From contig NZ_JAKRGF010000009.1 in assembly GCF_022347685.1 (NCBI RefSeq), forward strand, positions 1 through 64,000: a stretch of DNA of 64,000 nt, in the 5' to 3' direction. This stretch comes from Thalassobius sp. Cn5-15 (GTDB lineage Bacteria > Pseudomonadota > Alphaproteobacteria > Rhodobacterales > Rhodobacteraceae). Position numbers and translations under genes: made by a program. Positions 8,901 to 17,014 of this stretch are shown one piece after another (position 1 is the stretch's first letter; each line of letters begins with the position of its first letter). The notes beneath the pieces are model-generated. The model saw only the letters and a program-made list of their open reading frames with translations, had not been told where the DNA came from and ran no database searches.

Positions 8901-11577
8901 GCGATGTGGCCTGCCACAGATCGGTTGGGTCGGGGGTGAAATGATCGGCGTAGCCAGCGGCGGCAAAACCGGCATAGAAGTGGTCAAAATCCTGATCCGG
9001 GTCGCAGAAATACTCCACCAGTGCCAGATAAAGATCGGGCTGCAGATCCGCAGGCAATTCCGCCAGCGCCGCTGGGAGCAGCGACAGCGCATCTCCCTCC
9101 GGCGCGGCACGTAAGCGCGCGATCAGGCGGGCCTGTGTGGTGGCCACAGGATCGGGGGGAGAGGCTGCGCCGTGCGGCGCCGGAGCGGGGGGGAGGGGCA
9201 GAAAATCTGTCAGCCGGTAAAACTGTTGCAGTGCTTGCACCCTCGCCTGCGCCTCCGGGTTCAAGGCGCGCTGCACCGGCTCACCGGCAAAGCGCAGATG
9301 TTCCAGCGCCTGCATCGCCGCTAAGGGATCGGCGCGCAGATCCGTCTGACACAGCATATCCTCAAGGCGGCGGGCCAGATCCGCACGGCTGAGGGTGAGC
9401 GTGGCCAAAACGGTCCCGTGCCCATCCTGCACCTTGATCATCAGCGGTGCATCTGCCGCCACGCCCTGCCACCACCGCCCCGGCAGGGGCAGGCGCAGCG
9501 TCGCGGTCGGGCTGACGGCAAGCGCCTCCGCCTGTTCAGCGCAGGTCAAGGTCAGGGGGGACACGAAATCCCCCCTCAGCACCCCGCGCACCTCCAGCCG
9601 ATGATTCAGGCTGAGCGGCGCAGGATTACGCCCGAACATATCAATGCCCGCCGGGCTGATGCCGCCCTGAAAATCCACATAAGAAATCTGATCCAGATCC
9701 CTGAACCGACGGGCCACGCCCATACCGCCAAACCGGAACAACCGCTGACCATCCACATAGACTGCAATCTGCGTGGTAAGGGATTTGGGGGTAAAGCGTA
9801 CCTCAACCCGTTGCACACCTTCGGACAGCTGCAACGGACGCGCCACCTCACGCCCCCAAAGGCCGGCATTGTCCGGTTCAGACGCACCACGATGGTTGCA
9901 GACCACCTTGCCCTCCTCCTGTCGCAGCGACAGGTGGAACAGGATCCGCCGCTGGGCGCGGTCATAGAAAGAGAGGTTGGCATAGGGATAGGCGGCAAAC
10001 ACCGCTTCAAAGGCAAAACAGGCACTGTCTGATCCGCCCATCACCCGCAACACAGGGAAGCCCAGCATTTGCGGCGATGGCGCTTTGGCCTGCCGCAAGG
10101 CAGGTTTACCTGTCGCCGTAGGGGGCGCGCGTTCAAACCGCAGATCAGCGGCCAGCAGATCACCCCGCGCATAAATACGCGCCTCGGGGTTTGGCGCAAC
10201 GCGCAAGACTGTCGCCGTAAGCGTCCCCACACCACTGCGCAGGGCGCTGTCGACACGGGTGTGCAACACCTGATCGGGCAACACATCCCCCGGCACCAGC
10301 AGGCAGATATAGCGCCCCCGCGCCTCTCTCAGGCCCGCGCGCAGCATTGCCTGCACACCCCGCCGGGTGCTGCGCAGCACCCGCACCTCTGGGTGATCTG
10401 CCGCCACCGCCCGCGCCATGCGCGCCGCGCGACGGCTGTCACAGGCAATCACCACCTCCCGCCCCGGCGCAGGTTGACGCGCCAGAGAGGCAAGTGTCCC
10501 CTGCAAGGGCGCGGGATCCTGCGCCAAACAGGGGATCACCACCGACAGCGGTACCTCCCCTGTCATCTCCACCCCGAAGGCACGGGAAATATCACTGTCC
10601 CATTCGGGCTGATAGGTCAGTTCATACCGCGCCAGATAGTCGGCCGCCGCCTGCACATAGCGCCGCCGCCGTACCGGATCACGCAGAGCCGTGCTGCGTT
10701 CAAACAGCAACCGGCTGGCGATCTGGCCGAAGGCCTCGGCCCCGCCTTGATGAGGCGCGTCCGGATCACAGATCACCCCGCGCAGATCGTCGAGCACCTG
10801 AAACTGCTCAAACACCTGATCGCTGTCCGCCGCGGTAATCTGCCCCGCCCGTCCGCGCGTCTGCACATAAAGCGGCATGGCCAGATGCAGGATATGATCG
10901 CTGTGCGCCGCCAGCCGGGCGAAAAACCCGTGATCCTCAAACCATGTGCCCTCAGGAAAGCGGACGTCGCCAATGAGATCGCGCCGATAAAGCTTATTCC
11001 ACGCAGAGGGGAAATGACGGATCACATCGCCCCAGTTCCCGAACTCACAGCGGCGGACCTGCCCCGACCTGTGCCGGTCAGCCTGACCGTGGATGCCAGA
11101 GTGAGGCACCGGATGATACACCTGCCGCCCATCCGCCTCACAAAAAGCAATGGCGCAGGCCACCCAATCGGCACCGCTCTCCACCAGCGCCTGATGCATC
11201 TGCTGTAAATACTCAGGCGTCACCCGGTCATCACTGTCGACAAAGGCGATGAACGCCCCCCGCGCCAGATTGAGCCCCGCATTGCGCGCCGCCCCCAGCC
11301 CGCGATGGGTCTGACGGATCAACCGGAACCGCGCATCGCCCACAATCGCCGCCTCTGCCTGCAGCACACTGTCATCACTGGATCCATCGTCGACCACGAT
11401 GACCTCAAACGCCTCAAACCGCTGCGCCCTGAGGCTGGCCAGACAGGCCCCCACATACGCGGCCACATTATAGAGCGGCACAATGACGGAAATCAGCGGC
11501 GCCGGACTTTGGGGATCAGAAGAAAGAGGCGCAGACACGAAACCACCACTTGAAAGACTGTCGGCCAAGACTGCCAC
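5941..11577 (-). CDS. Giant multidomain glycosyltransferase (GT2 / GT31-like / GT2_4 fusion)
   Basis: An 1,878-residue cytoplasmic protein. Residues 25-250 form a GT2 domain (VSVIVPLYN-like start, VVDDGSSDDS, FVDSDD). Residues 340-480 look like a second, degenerate GT2 domain with VPGD where the acidic triad should be. About 490-720 is beta-rich and may bind carbohydrate. A helical linker leads to a GT31-like domain (about 1290-1580; MLKIDDDCFLN and MEDKLLGDLL). The end (about 1595-1878) is a GT2_4/GT92-like domain with VAVMRNE and VADADELL. Such fusions often build repeat units in one polypeptide. It lies between the two duplicated blocks, opposite to them, so its own promoter is needed. Acceptor and product are unknown. 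Confidence 0.85.
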   Translation of the reverse strand: MAVLADSLSSGGFVSAPLSSDPQSPAPLISVIVPLYNVAAYVGACLASLRAQRFEAFEVIVVDDGSSDDSVLQAEAAIVGDARFRLIRQTHRGLGAARNAGLNLARGAFIAFVDSDDRVTPEYLQQMHQALVESGADWVACAIAFCEADGRQVYHPVPHSGIHGQADRHRSGQVRRCEFGNWGDVIRHFPSAWNKLYRRDLIGDVRFPEGTWFEDHGFFARLAAHSDHILHLAMPLYVQTRGRAGQITAADSDQVFEQFQVLDDLRGVICDPDAPHQGGAEAFGQIASRLLFERSTALRDPVRRRRYVQAAADYLARYELTYQPEWDSDISRAFGVEMTGEVPLSVVIPCLAQDPAPLQGTLASLARQPAPGREVVIACDSRRAARMARAVAADHPEVRVLRSTRRGVQAMLRAGLREARGRYICLLVPGDVLPDQVLHTRVDSALRSGVGTLTATVLRVAPNPEARIYARGDLLAADLRFERAPPTATGKPALRQAKAPSPQMLGFPVLRVMGGSDSACFAFEAVFAAYPYANLSFYDRAQRRILFHLSLRQEEGKVVCNHRGASEPDNAGLWGREVARPLQLSEGVQRVEVRFTPKSLTTQIAVYVDGQRLFRFGGMGVARRFRDLDQISYVDFQGGISPAGIDMFGRNPAPLSLNHRLEVRGVLRGDFVSPLTLTCAEQAEALAVSPTATLRLPLPGRWWQGVAADAPLMIKVQDGHGTVLATLTLSRADLARRLEDMLCQTDLRADPLAAMQALEHLRFAGEPVQRALNPEAQARVQALQQFYRLTDFLPLPPAPAPHGAASPPDPVATTQARLIARLRAAPEGDALSLLPAALAELPADLQPDLYLALVEYFCDPDQDFDHFYAGFAAAGYADHFTPDPTDLWQATSLLPLLLLAGRDREVKEVLWALAKPGPQRGEGWIVTPALGFLVRRALAEELPEDLREAILYAVMDLVEGLAERSAAGQALADRAHCLVLTETAVQMITQLGRCPHYMRQRVLGFVIRIYGLSRQFWQLLADQPIVLPTELEVIRAAFDQLQKAVRDPAVHTDLDQALDLFTRWDNRDVAHLRRDLFGPAGLPAQGCGMPDPASLRRAGLNAEDAMLRHMAFPHGNEKDVPDPSAEAVALTARAVTAAYTDVPRAPYYEAQMDAAAGMGSVLAKIAEGEDPGHIAATLDALTPDLARLSGPRSHYLGLGLSLGLIRAVSDHPVLLDQALAQLTRLTRRLTAQDQRALARAPAPALAARALQAAAPQVIPRLAAVLPELMGKLITDLTSELPPGQPTPNSPLPRSPLYDCIVTVFSCRANLATRIPLMRDGWLSQLAARNIPYVIVVGDKDVAAATRNGDILTVPAPDDYEGLPQKTLATLRWVQGHTPHAHMLKIDDDCFLNVEAFFHSLSYRKFDYYGRVLQRQVGQMDRSWHMAKSTSQRGRMALDKSPEPATYADGGSGYTLSRRAIIAALEAARSPAGQALIQCSFMEDKLLGDLLSLRGIAPVGEDYRITIRRRMVAEATPVPLWMNSFAPSQAAPVKLVHLDRAADQIPTLKGLAGQQLHPKKIWPTAQVARLGYQSNALELISPAAHLQAARSAEVAVVAVMRNEMFMLPRFLDHYRRLGVTSFLIADNGSDDGTLDHLLAQPDVALFSVDTDYRLSQYGVLWQQAMMAAFRTGKWSLVADADELLVWQHPGDGVPRQSLPDLLCQPNFQGAEAARVFMLDMYPRGALSAADFSADPFAQAGFVDREPFLTNWAGRGPFSNMPTWTSALRHRLIPGSRADLFVAQKIALLKYQPWMRLSAGLHFVGDVQLSRRELLFGHFKYNADFHRKAAAEVTRGQHFNNAEEYRAYLALIAAGRDVLYQPKRSVPWYDAPFVKARLGA

Positions 11578-11688
11578 CTGACAGCCTATCTACAACTGTT
11601 TTATTTTATCTTACATAAAGGGATTAGGCGCAGAACGGGGCCCGCACAATATCAGGCGCAATATAAGGTGCAACATAACAGGTGGCAG

Positions 11689-12336
11689 ATGCTGATCAGT
11701 ACGGAAAAGCAGTTTCTTTTCGTGGCCAATACCAAAACGGCCTCCACCTCGATCGAGCATGCCTTGATGGAACATGCCGATATTTACCGCACCGGCAGTC
11801 CGGCGCGCAAACATATCGGGATACATCAGGTCTATCACCTCTATGATGTCCTGTTTTCGCAGCCCGCGCATCATCCGGATCGCTATTTCAAGTTTGGCGT
11901 GATGCGCGAGCCGCTTGACTGGATCAGTTCCTGGTTTCGCTACCGCAAAGGCAATCAGGTCGCCGCGCCGCTGCCTGCAGAAATGACGTTTGAAGCGTTC
12001 TGGCAGCAACAGGATTGGAACATCCGCACGCCGGAGGGCTGGAAATACCTGCAGCGCCACCTGTTCTGCGCCCCCGCAGGCGGGCCGGTCCTGATGGATG
12101 TGATCATCCCCTATCCGCAGCTGGAGGCGATGTTTGCTGAAATCTGTGCGGCCTTGGGGGTGAAGGCCACGCTGTCCCGCCAGAATGTCAGCACATGGCA
12201 GGCGGCAGATGTGATCCCCACGCATCTGCATGATGAACTGCGGGCCTTCTACGCGCCTGATTATCAGCTGTGGGAACAGCTGGGGGAGATCAACGCCGTT
12301 GGCATGGCGAAGGTGCGGAGACAGAAACAGGGCTGA
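11689..12336 (+). CDS. Sulfotransferase family 2-like protein
   Basis: About 215 residues. The start MLISTEKQFLFVANTKTAS matches the PAPS-binding loop (phosphosulfate loop NTKTASTSIE), and VMREPLDWISSWFRY matches the 3'-phosphate-binding region of carbohydrate sulfotransferases. It probably transfers sulfate from PAPS to a sugar hydroxyl of the surface glycan. An earlier GTG at 11668 is a possible start, but the family alignment and AGGTGG favour ATG at 11689. The gene ends within a few bases of repeat copy C. Confidence 0.8.
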   Translation: MLISTEKQFLFVANTKTASTSIEHALMEHADIYRTGSPARKHIGIHQVYHLYDVLFSQPAHHPDRYFKFGVMREPLDWISSWFRYRKGNQVAAPLPAEMTFEAFWQQQDWNIRTPEGWKYLQRHLFCAPAGGPVLMDVIIPYPQLEAMFAEICAALGVKATLSRQNVSTWQAADVIPTHLHDELRAFYAPDYQLWEQLGEINAVGMAKVRRQKQG

Positions 12337-12528
12337 GGCAGTCCAACCGCCGTTATTTAGCGCCGACCCGAGGGTGGCGCCATCGCGCCGCCCAGTTTTG
12401 TTGGAGGCACACCTCCGGTTTGACGGGGGCGGGGCGTGCTGGAAGCACGCCTCTGGCGTGACGCGGCCCAACAATACTTTTGGGGCGGTACTTTAATCTG
12501 GAGCGGGGGGCCTCAGACCCCAGTTTCG
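12333..12528 (+). repeat. Palindromic intergenic repeat, copy C
   Basis: The complete copy of the element, directly following the sulfotransferase stop codon. It matches copy A (1-196, reversed) almost base for base, and copy B (4136-4307) except for a 22-bp segment. The two stable internal hairpins are the same. Confidence 0.75.
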
Positions 12529-12993
12529 AGACTCTCCACGCCCTCTCCCCCGCCCTCTCTCTGTTACAAATGCCCGCAATCCTCACACCAGATCGCGAGG
12601 ATTGCGCGCGGGTCTGTGAGGGCTTTGAAACAAAGGCATAAAAGAACCGGCGTCACGTTTATGTGACAAATGTACTTTCGCCAAAATCACCCCATTTCCT
12701 CACGCCCTGTGGTGGGGGCTGTAACGGTTTTGCCGCGCGCAAGCCCCTGTAAAATATAGCGCGCACCATTGCCCTGCATCAGGGCACAGACAGCGTTTGC
12801 CTCGCGCTCTTTTCAAGACACATCGCCGTGACATCCCGTGACGATTTCGTTGGGTTTCAATCGCGCCGAACTGCCCCCAGTTTGTTTGGTGTCAGACGGA
12901 CAAACACACAGTCCAACACACTGACAAACAAACGATCACCTCCCCGATCGACCCGCCGAGACTGAACTGAAAACTGACTTAGGAGTTAAAAAC
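12529..12993 (+). promoter_or_regulatory. Leader/promoter region of small-protein block 2
   Basis: No gene is supported. It holds the conserved palindrome GTCAC-N6-GTGAC (12652-12667) and, from about 12810, the same leader as block 1 including the TTTGTTTGGTGTCAG / CTGACAAACAAA pair. The stretch around 12715-12810 differs from block 1, so the flanking identity is probably maintained by selection or conversion. Confidence 0.45.
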
Positions 12994-13239
12994 ATGAACC
13001 GTATCGTAACCGCATCCGCCGCCGCCCTGATCGCCCTGACCGGCGCTGCATCCGCCATGACCGCCGACATCTCGGGCTTTGAAGAAGCGCAGATCCGCCA
13101 GTATGCCCCGAACATCGACCTGAGCCTGGTTGACGGTGACGCGCTGAACAAAGCCGCCAAAGTCATCGACACCCTCGACGAAGACGACGCCTCGTTTGCC
13201 CAGATCCAGAACGGCGTTCGTCACGCCCTCACCAAGTAA
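12994..13239 (+). CDS. Small secreted protein of unknown function, paralogue 4
   Basis: First copy in block 2. The protein is the same 81 residues as paralogue 3, while the DNA carries several silent differences (for example GCTGCA against GCCGCA for Ala-Ala). Same ribosome-binding site and signal peptide as the others. The spacer to the next gene is shorter than in block 1. Confidence 0.85.
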   Translation: MNRIVTASAAALIALTGAASAMTADISGFEEAQIRQYAPNIDLSLVDGDALNKAAKVIDTLDEDDASFAQIQNGVRHALTK

Positions 13240-13247
13240 GAAGTCCT

Positions 13248-13271
13248 GAGGTCTGCGACCGCGCAGACCTC
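13248..13271 (+). terminator. Hairpin after small-protein gene 4
   Basis: GAGGTCTGCG-ACCG-CGCAGACCTC, the same 10-bp stem found after genes 1 and 2. Confidence 0.55.
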
Positions 13272-13345
13272 ATCCCCAACCCCCTCTTGATCGGCGCCGC
13301 TCCCCGCATCCGCGCCACCACACAACTGACTTAGGAGTTAAAAAC

Positions 13346-13591
13346 ATGAACCGTATCGTAACCGCATCCGCCGCCGCCCTGATCGCCCTGACCGGCGCCG
13401 CATCCGCCATGACCGCAGACATCTCGGGCTTTGAAGAAGCGCAGATCCGCCAGTACGCCCCGAACATCGACCTGAGCCTGGTGGACGGTGACGCGCTGAA
13501 CAAAGCCGCCAAAGTCATCGACATTCTCGACGAAGACGACGCCTCGTTTGCCCAGATCCAGAACGGCGTCCGTCACGCCCTGACGAAGTAA
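13346..13591 (+). CDS. Small secreted protein of unknown function, paralogue 5
   Basis: Second copy in block 2, with the VIDI variant of the mature part, as in paralogue 1. Followed by the AAGTAAGTCGGGCC tandem repeat and the double terminator shared with block 1. Confidence 0.85.
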   Translation: MNRIVTASAAALIALTGAASAMTADISGFEEAQIRQYAPNIDLSLVDGDALNKAAKVIDILDEDDASFAQIQNGVRHALTK

Positions 13592-13645
13592 GTCGGGCCA
13601 AGTAAGTCGGGCCAAGTAAGGTCACACCACTCACAGAATACTCAT

Positions 13646-13710
13646 TGGGCCCCTCGATACAGGGGGCCCATAACTCCGGGGAAGTCGGTCCGTATCTGGG
13701 CCGGCTTTTC
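13646..13710 (+). terminator. Double hairpin terminator of block 2
   Basis: Identical to 5806-5870: a TGGGCCCC/GGGGCCCA stem, then CGGTCC/GGGCCG followed by GCTTTTC. It also lies just beyond the 3' end of glf on the opposite strand. Confidence 0.6.
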
Positions 13711-13720
13711 TGCGTTTGAT

Positions 13721-14890
13721 CTAAAGCGGTTCCACCACGAAGGCAGGCATCGCTGCATCGCTGTGCTGAGCGCCGAGATAGGCCTCTGCCACCTGCAGCG
13801 CCTCATGGATGGCAGCGTCCATATCCAGATAGCGGTAGGTGCCAAGGCGGCCAATGAAGGTGACGCCCTGTGTGGCGCGGGCGGCCTCGACATAGCGCTG
13901 CAGCAGCGCTTTGTCCGCCAGCAGACGCACGGGGTAATAGGGGATATCTTCTGCCCCGGCCGCGGCGCTGTATTCGCGGGTGACCACCGTTCCGGCATGC
14001 TGTTCCCACGGCGCGAAGTGTTTGTGTTCGGTGATCCGCGTCTGCGCCACATCCCTGTCTGCATAATTCATCACCGCGCAGCCCTGATAATCACCCGCCG
14101 CCGTGAAACGTTCAAAGCGCAGCGTGCGGTATTTGAGCCGCCCCAGCGCATGGTTGAAATAGCCATCCAGTGGACCGGACCAGAACAGGTGCTCCCAGTG
14201 CTCTTGATCCCAGGGCGCCCCTGATTGCCCCTCCTGCGCGGGATCATAGGGCGTGTTCAGCCGCAGGGTGATGCGCGGATGATCCAGCATTGCGGTGACC
14301 ATCGCAGTGTAGCCTTCGCGCGGGATGCCTTGATAGCGGTGGGCAAAATAGCTGTCGTCATACTCAAACCTGAGCGGCAATCGTTTGAGGATAGAGGCGG
14401 GCAGGTCGCGCGGATCACAGCCCCATTGTTTCTGGGTGTAGCCCTTGAAGAACGCCTCATAAAGCCGCCGCCCCATCTGGGCGAGGGCGGCCTCCTCAAA
14501 GCTTTGCGGATCAGGGATGTCCTCTGCTTGGCTGGCCAGAAACGCCCGCGCCTCCTCTGGCCCCATGGCCGTGCCGAACAGCTGGTTGATGCTGTGAAGC
14601 GTGACCGGCAGCGTATAGACCTGTCCCTGCGCCGTCGTCCGCACCCGATGGCGATAGGGCATCATCCGGGCAAAGCGGCTGACATGGTCCCAGACCTGCG
14701 CGTCATCAGTGTGAAAGATATGCGGCCCGTAGACATGTTCCATCACGCCGGTGTCTGGATCGCGCATCGTGTGACAGTTGCCCGCCACATGATCCCGCGC
14801 CTCCACCACGGTGACGGATGTGCCAGCCTCGGCCAGTTGCCGCGCCAAAGTGGCCCCTGACAGGCCCGCGCCTACAATCAAAACCGCCAT
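13721..14890 (-). CDS. glf: UDP-galactopyranose mutase
   Basis: A flavoenzyme that interconverts UDP-galactopyranose and UDP-galactofuranose. The FAD-binding start MAVLIVGAGLSGATLARQL and the acidic VVEARDHVAGNCH end of the first beta-alpha-beta unit are clear. TLPVTLHSINQLFG (about residue 95) and FFKGYTQKQWG (about 148) are family signatures; 389 residues is normal. It supplies galactofuranose for the island and pairs with the galactofuranosyltransferase-like gene at 3031-4164. Confidence 0.95.
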   Translation of the reverse strand: MAVLIVGAGLSGATLARQLAEAGTSVTVVEARDHVAGNCHTMRDPDTGVMEHVYGPHIFHTDDAQVWDHVSRFARMMPYRHRVRTTAQGQVYTLPVTLHSINQLFGTAMGPEEARAFLASQAEDIPDPQSFEEAALAQMGRRLYEAFFKGYTQKQWGCDPRDLPASILKRLPLRFEYDDSYFAHRYQGIPREGYTAMVTAMLDHPRITLRLNTPYDPAQEGQSGAPWDQEHWEHLFWSGPLDGYFNHALGRLKYRTLRFERFTAAGDYQGCAVMNYADRDVAQTRITEHKHFAPWEQHAGTVVTREYSAAAGAEDIPYYPVRLLADKALLQRYVEAARATQGVTFIGRLGTYRYLDMDAAIHEALQVAEAYLGAQHSDAAMPAFVVEPL

Positions 14891-15003
14891 ATCTGCCCCA
14901 TTCCTATCCCCGTTTTGATCGCGGTGTCAGACACGGCCTCTTGGGCTAAACTGTGCCAAAAGCGCAGGCAGAAGGCAATGTGAGGCCAGTGATTGACCGG
15001 CGG

Positions 15004-15636
15004 CTACGCGCGTTTGAACGCCGCGGTTGCCACCCCCATCGCAATCAGCGCGCCGCCGCCCATGCGCGACATCCACGCCAGCACCGATGGGCGGGCGATC
15101 TTGGCCCGCAACCGATCCGCCAGAAGCGCATAGGCCAGCGCATTCAAAGCGGCAAGGCCAACAAATGTCGCCACCAGTATCGCAAACTGCGGCAGGAGCG
15201 GGCGGTTCACAGTCACGAACTGCGGCACAAAGGCGATGAAAAACACGATGGATTTGGGGTTCAGCGCTGTGACCGCCGCTGCATGGGCAAAGACATTGCT
15301 GGTCCGCGCTGCCGCCACGGATACGCTTTCCAGATCCCCAAGCGATGCGGTGGCGGCGCTGCGCAACAGTTTGATCCCCAGATAGACCAGATACACCGCG
15401 CCGATCCATTTCAGCACGGTGAACAGCGTGGCCGAAGCAAGGACCAAAGCCCCCAAACCCGCAAGCGAGGCTGACATTGCAATGAAGTCGCCAAGGGCCA
15501 CACCTCCAACGGTTGCCAGCGCCACCCGTTTGCCCTGACTGATCGCATAGCTGAGGACCAGTAGAACTGTTGGCCCCGGAATGAGCAGCAGAGCCGTTGA
15601 CGCTGTGACAAACGCCAGCCACGTTTGGAAATCCAT
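15004..15636 (-). CDS. LysE/RhtB family exporter
   Basis: A 210-residue inner-membrane protein with about six membrane segments. LLIPGPTVLLVLSYAISQG near residue 16 is the typical LysE/RhtB N-terminal motif. Members export amino acids or small polar metabolites. It stands alone between glf and a sulfotransferase, so its substrate cannot be inferred. It is distinct from the LysE-type gene at 63288-63884. Confidence 0.85.
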   Translation of the reverse strand: MDFQTWLAFVTASTALLLIPGPTVLLVLSYAISQGKRVALATVGGVALGDFIAMSASLAGLGALVLASATLFTVLKWIGAVYLVYLGIKLLRSAATASLGDLESVSVAAARTSNVFAHAAAVTALNPKSIVFFIAFVPQFVTVNRPLLPQFAILVATFVGLAALNALAYALLADRLRAKIARPSVLAWMSRMGGGALIAMGVATAAFKRA

Positions 15637-15852
15637 GAACAGTTCCTTTCTGACAGTCCGGCCTTTCTAAAACTCCGCTCAGCCAGCCACAACAAGGGGT
15701 CGCTTACGGCGAGGGGCAAAAGAGTACGCTAGCGTCAGAACGGCCATTCCGATAACGTGCAGAGAAGGTCTGCAGTGAGCCCATTGTGCTGAATGCTGCA
15801 GCTGTTACAAAAGTCCGTTAACGGTCACCGATAGCTTTGTTGAAGAGATATC

Positions 15853-16614
15853 ATGCCCAATCCACCGTTTACCTCCTACGTCATTTGCACATCGCCACGC
15901 AGCGGCAGCACAATGCTTTGCGAATTGCTTGCTGAGACCAAAGTTGCTGGGAAACCCGGCTCTCTCTTTCACGAACCTTCGATTGATGCTTGGCTGGATT
16001 ACTACGATCTGGACGCGGCTGACTTTGCGACGAGGCGCGATATGTTGGATGGCATTTTCGAAGCAGCAAAGGCGCGCGGAAAAGGCAACACCGACGTCTG
16101 TGGAATAAGACTTCAGCGTGGCAGCTTCGCCTTCTTCATGGAGCAGCTACAATTTCTGTATCCCAATTGCGTTTCGGACGTAGATCGCGTCGAAGCGGCT
16201 TTCGGTCCGACGCTATTCATTTTTCTTTCGCGACAAGACAAGCTGGATCAAGCGATCTCTTGCATTCGCGCGGAACAAACCGGTCTTTGGCATCGCAGAG
16301 CCGATGGAACTGATCTCGAAAGGTTAGAGCCCCGGCGGGCAGACGGCTACGATCCCGAAGCAATACGATCACAGGTGGTGGAGTTTGTCGATTTCGACAC
16401 GGCTTGGCGGTCTTGGTTCGACGAACAGTCGGTGGTGCCTCTGGAAGTCTCGTATGAGACTCTTTCAAAAGAGCCACAAAAACAGCTGTCACGGATACTC
16501 GAAACACTCGGTGCAGATGGCTCAATTGCGCACGAGATATCAACGCCGACCGCCAAACTCGCTGATGATGTCAATCGACAGTGGCGCGACCGTTTTGCGC
16601 TGGCATCAAAATAG
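15853..16614 (+). CDS. Stf0-type sulfotransferase
   Basis: A 253-residue PAPS-dependent sulfotransferase. YVICTSPRSGSTMLCELL near residue 9 is the phosphosulfate-binding loop of the Stf0 family (trehalose 2-sulfotransferase of mycobacteria is the reference). FIFLSRQDKLDQAISC near 120 matches the phosphate-binding helix. GC content and codon use are lower than in neighbouring genes, suggesting separate acquisition. The acceptor is unknown; a sugar or compatible solute is likely. No partner gene is adjacent. Confidence 0.85.
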   Translation: MPNPPFTSYVICTSPRSGSTMLCELLAETKVAGKPGSLFHEPSIDAWLDYYDLDAADFATRRDMLDGIFEAAKARGKGNTDVCGIRLQRGSFAFFMEQLQFLYPNCVSDVDRVEAAFGPTLFIFLSRQDKLDQAISCIRAEQTGLWHRRADGTDLERLEPRRADGYDPEAIRSQVVEFVDFDTAWRSWFDEQSVVPLEVSYETLSKEPQKQLSRILETLGADGSIAHEISTPTAKLADDVNRQWRDRFALASK

Positions 16615-17014
16615 CTTGATCGCAAAGCAGACCTTCGCTCAGCTGCAGCGAATTGGCGCTTTGTCCGCATGTCGTAAGTTCGCGCCGGATGTAGCGAACG
16701 GCAGGTGTACGAAAACGGCCGCTGCATTGAGAAAGTCATAGTACCAGCCAAATGAAACGCAGATTTAGGCGCAAACGCCCGTCTTATCGCTGTATCGGCG
16801 GGCGATCCCCTTACGGACGCGCCGTTCTGGCGCTAGCGTACTATTTCGCCCCCAGCAAGGGGCCGCTGTAAAGAGGAACCTCCGCCTTTCTGTTCGGGCC
16901 TTTCTTTGCGGAATCGTCTTCATAACCGTCTGCTCCCCCCACCGCACGCTGCCTTTACCCTGCAGCAATCCCCACTGCGCTACCCCTGTGACAGTCATCT
17001 GAAAAGGAGCTGTC
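16615..17014. other. Intergenic region without supported gene
   Basis: About 400 bases between the Stf0 gene and the DUF2793 gene. I see no convincing coding frame or strong terminator. AAAGGAG at the end is the ribosome-binding site of the following gene. Confidence 0.5.

Larger units (their letters stand above)
12333..13713 (+). repeat. Long duplicated block, copy 2 (two small-protein genes)
   Basis: Direct repeat of 4136-5873: repeat element, long leader, tandem small-protein genes and double hairpin terminator. It has two gene copies where block 1 has three. The pair of direct repeats around 5.9-12.3 kb could recombine to delete or multiply the giant glycosyltransferase region. Confidence 0.75.
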
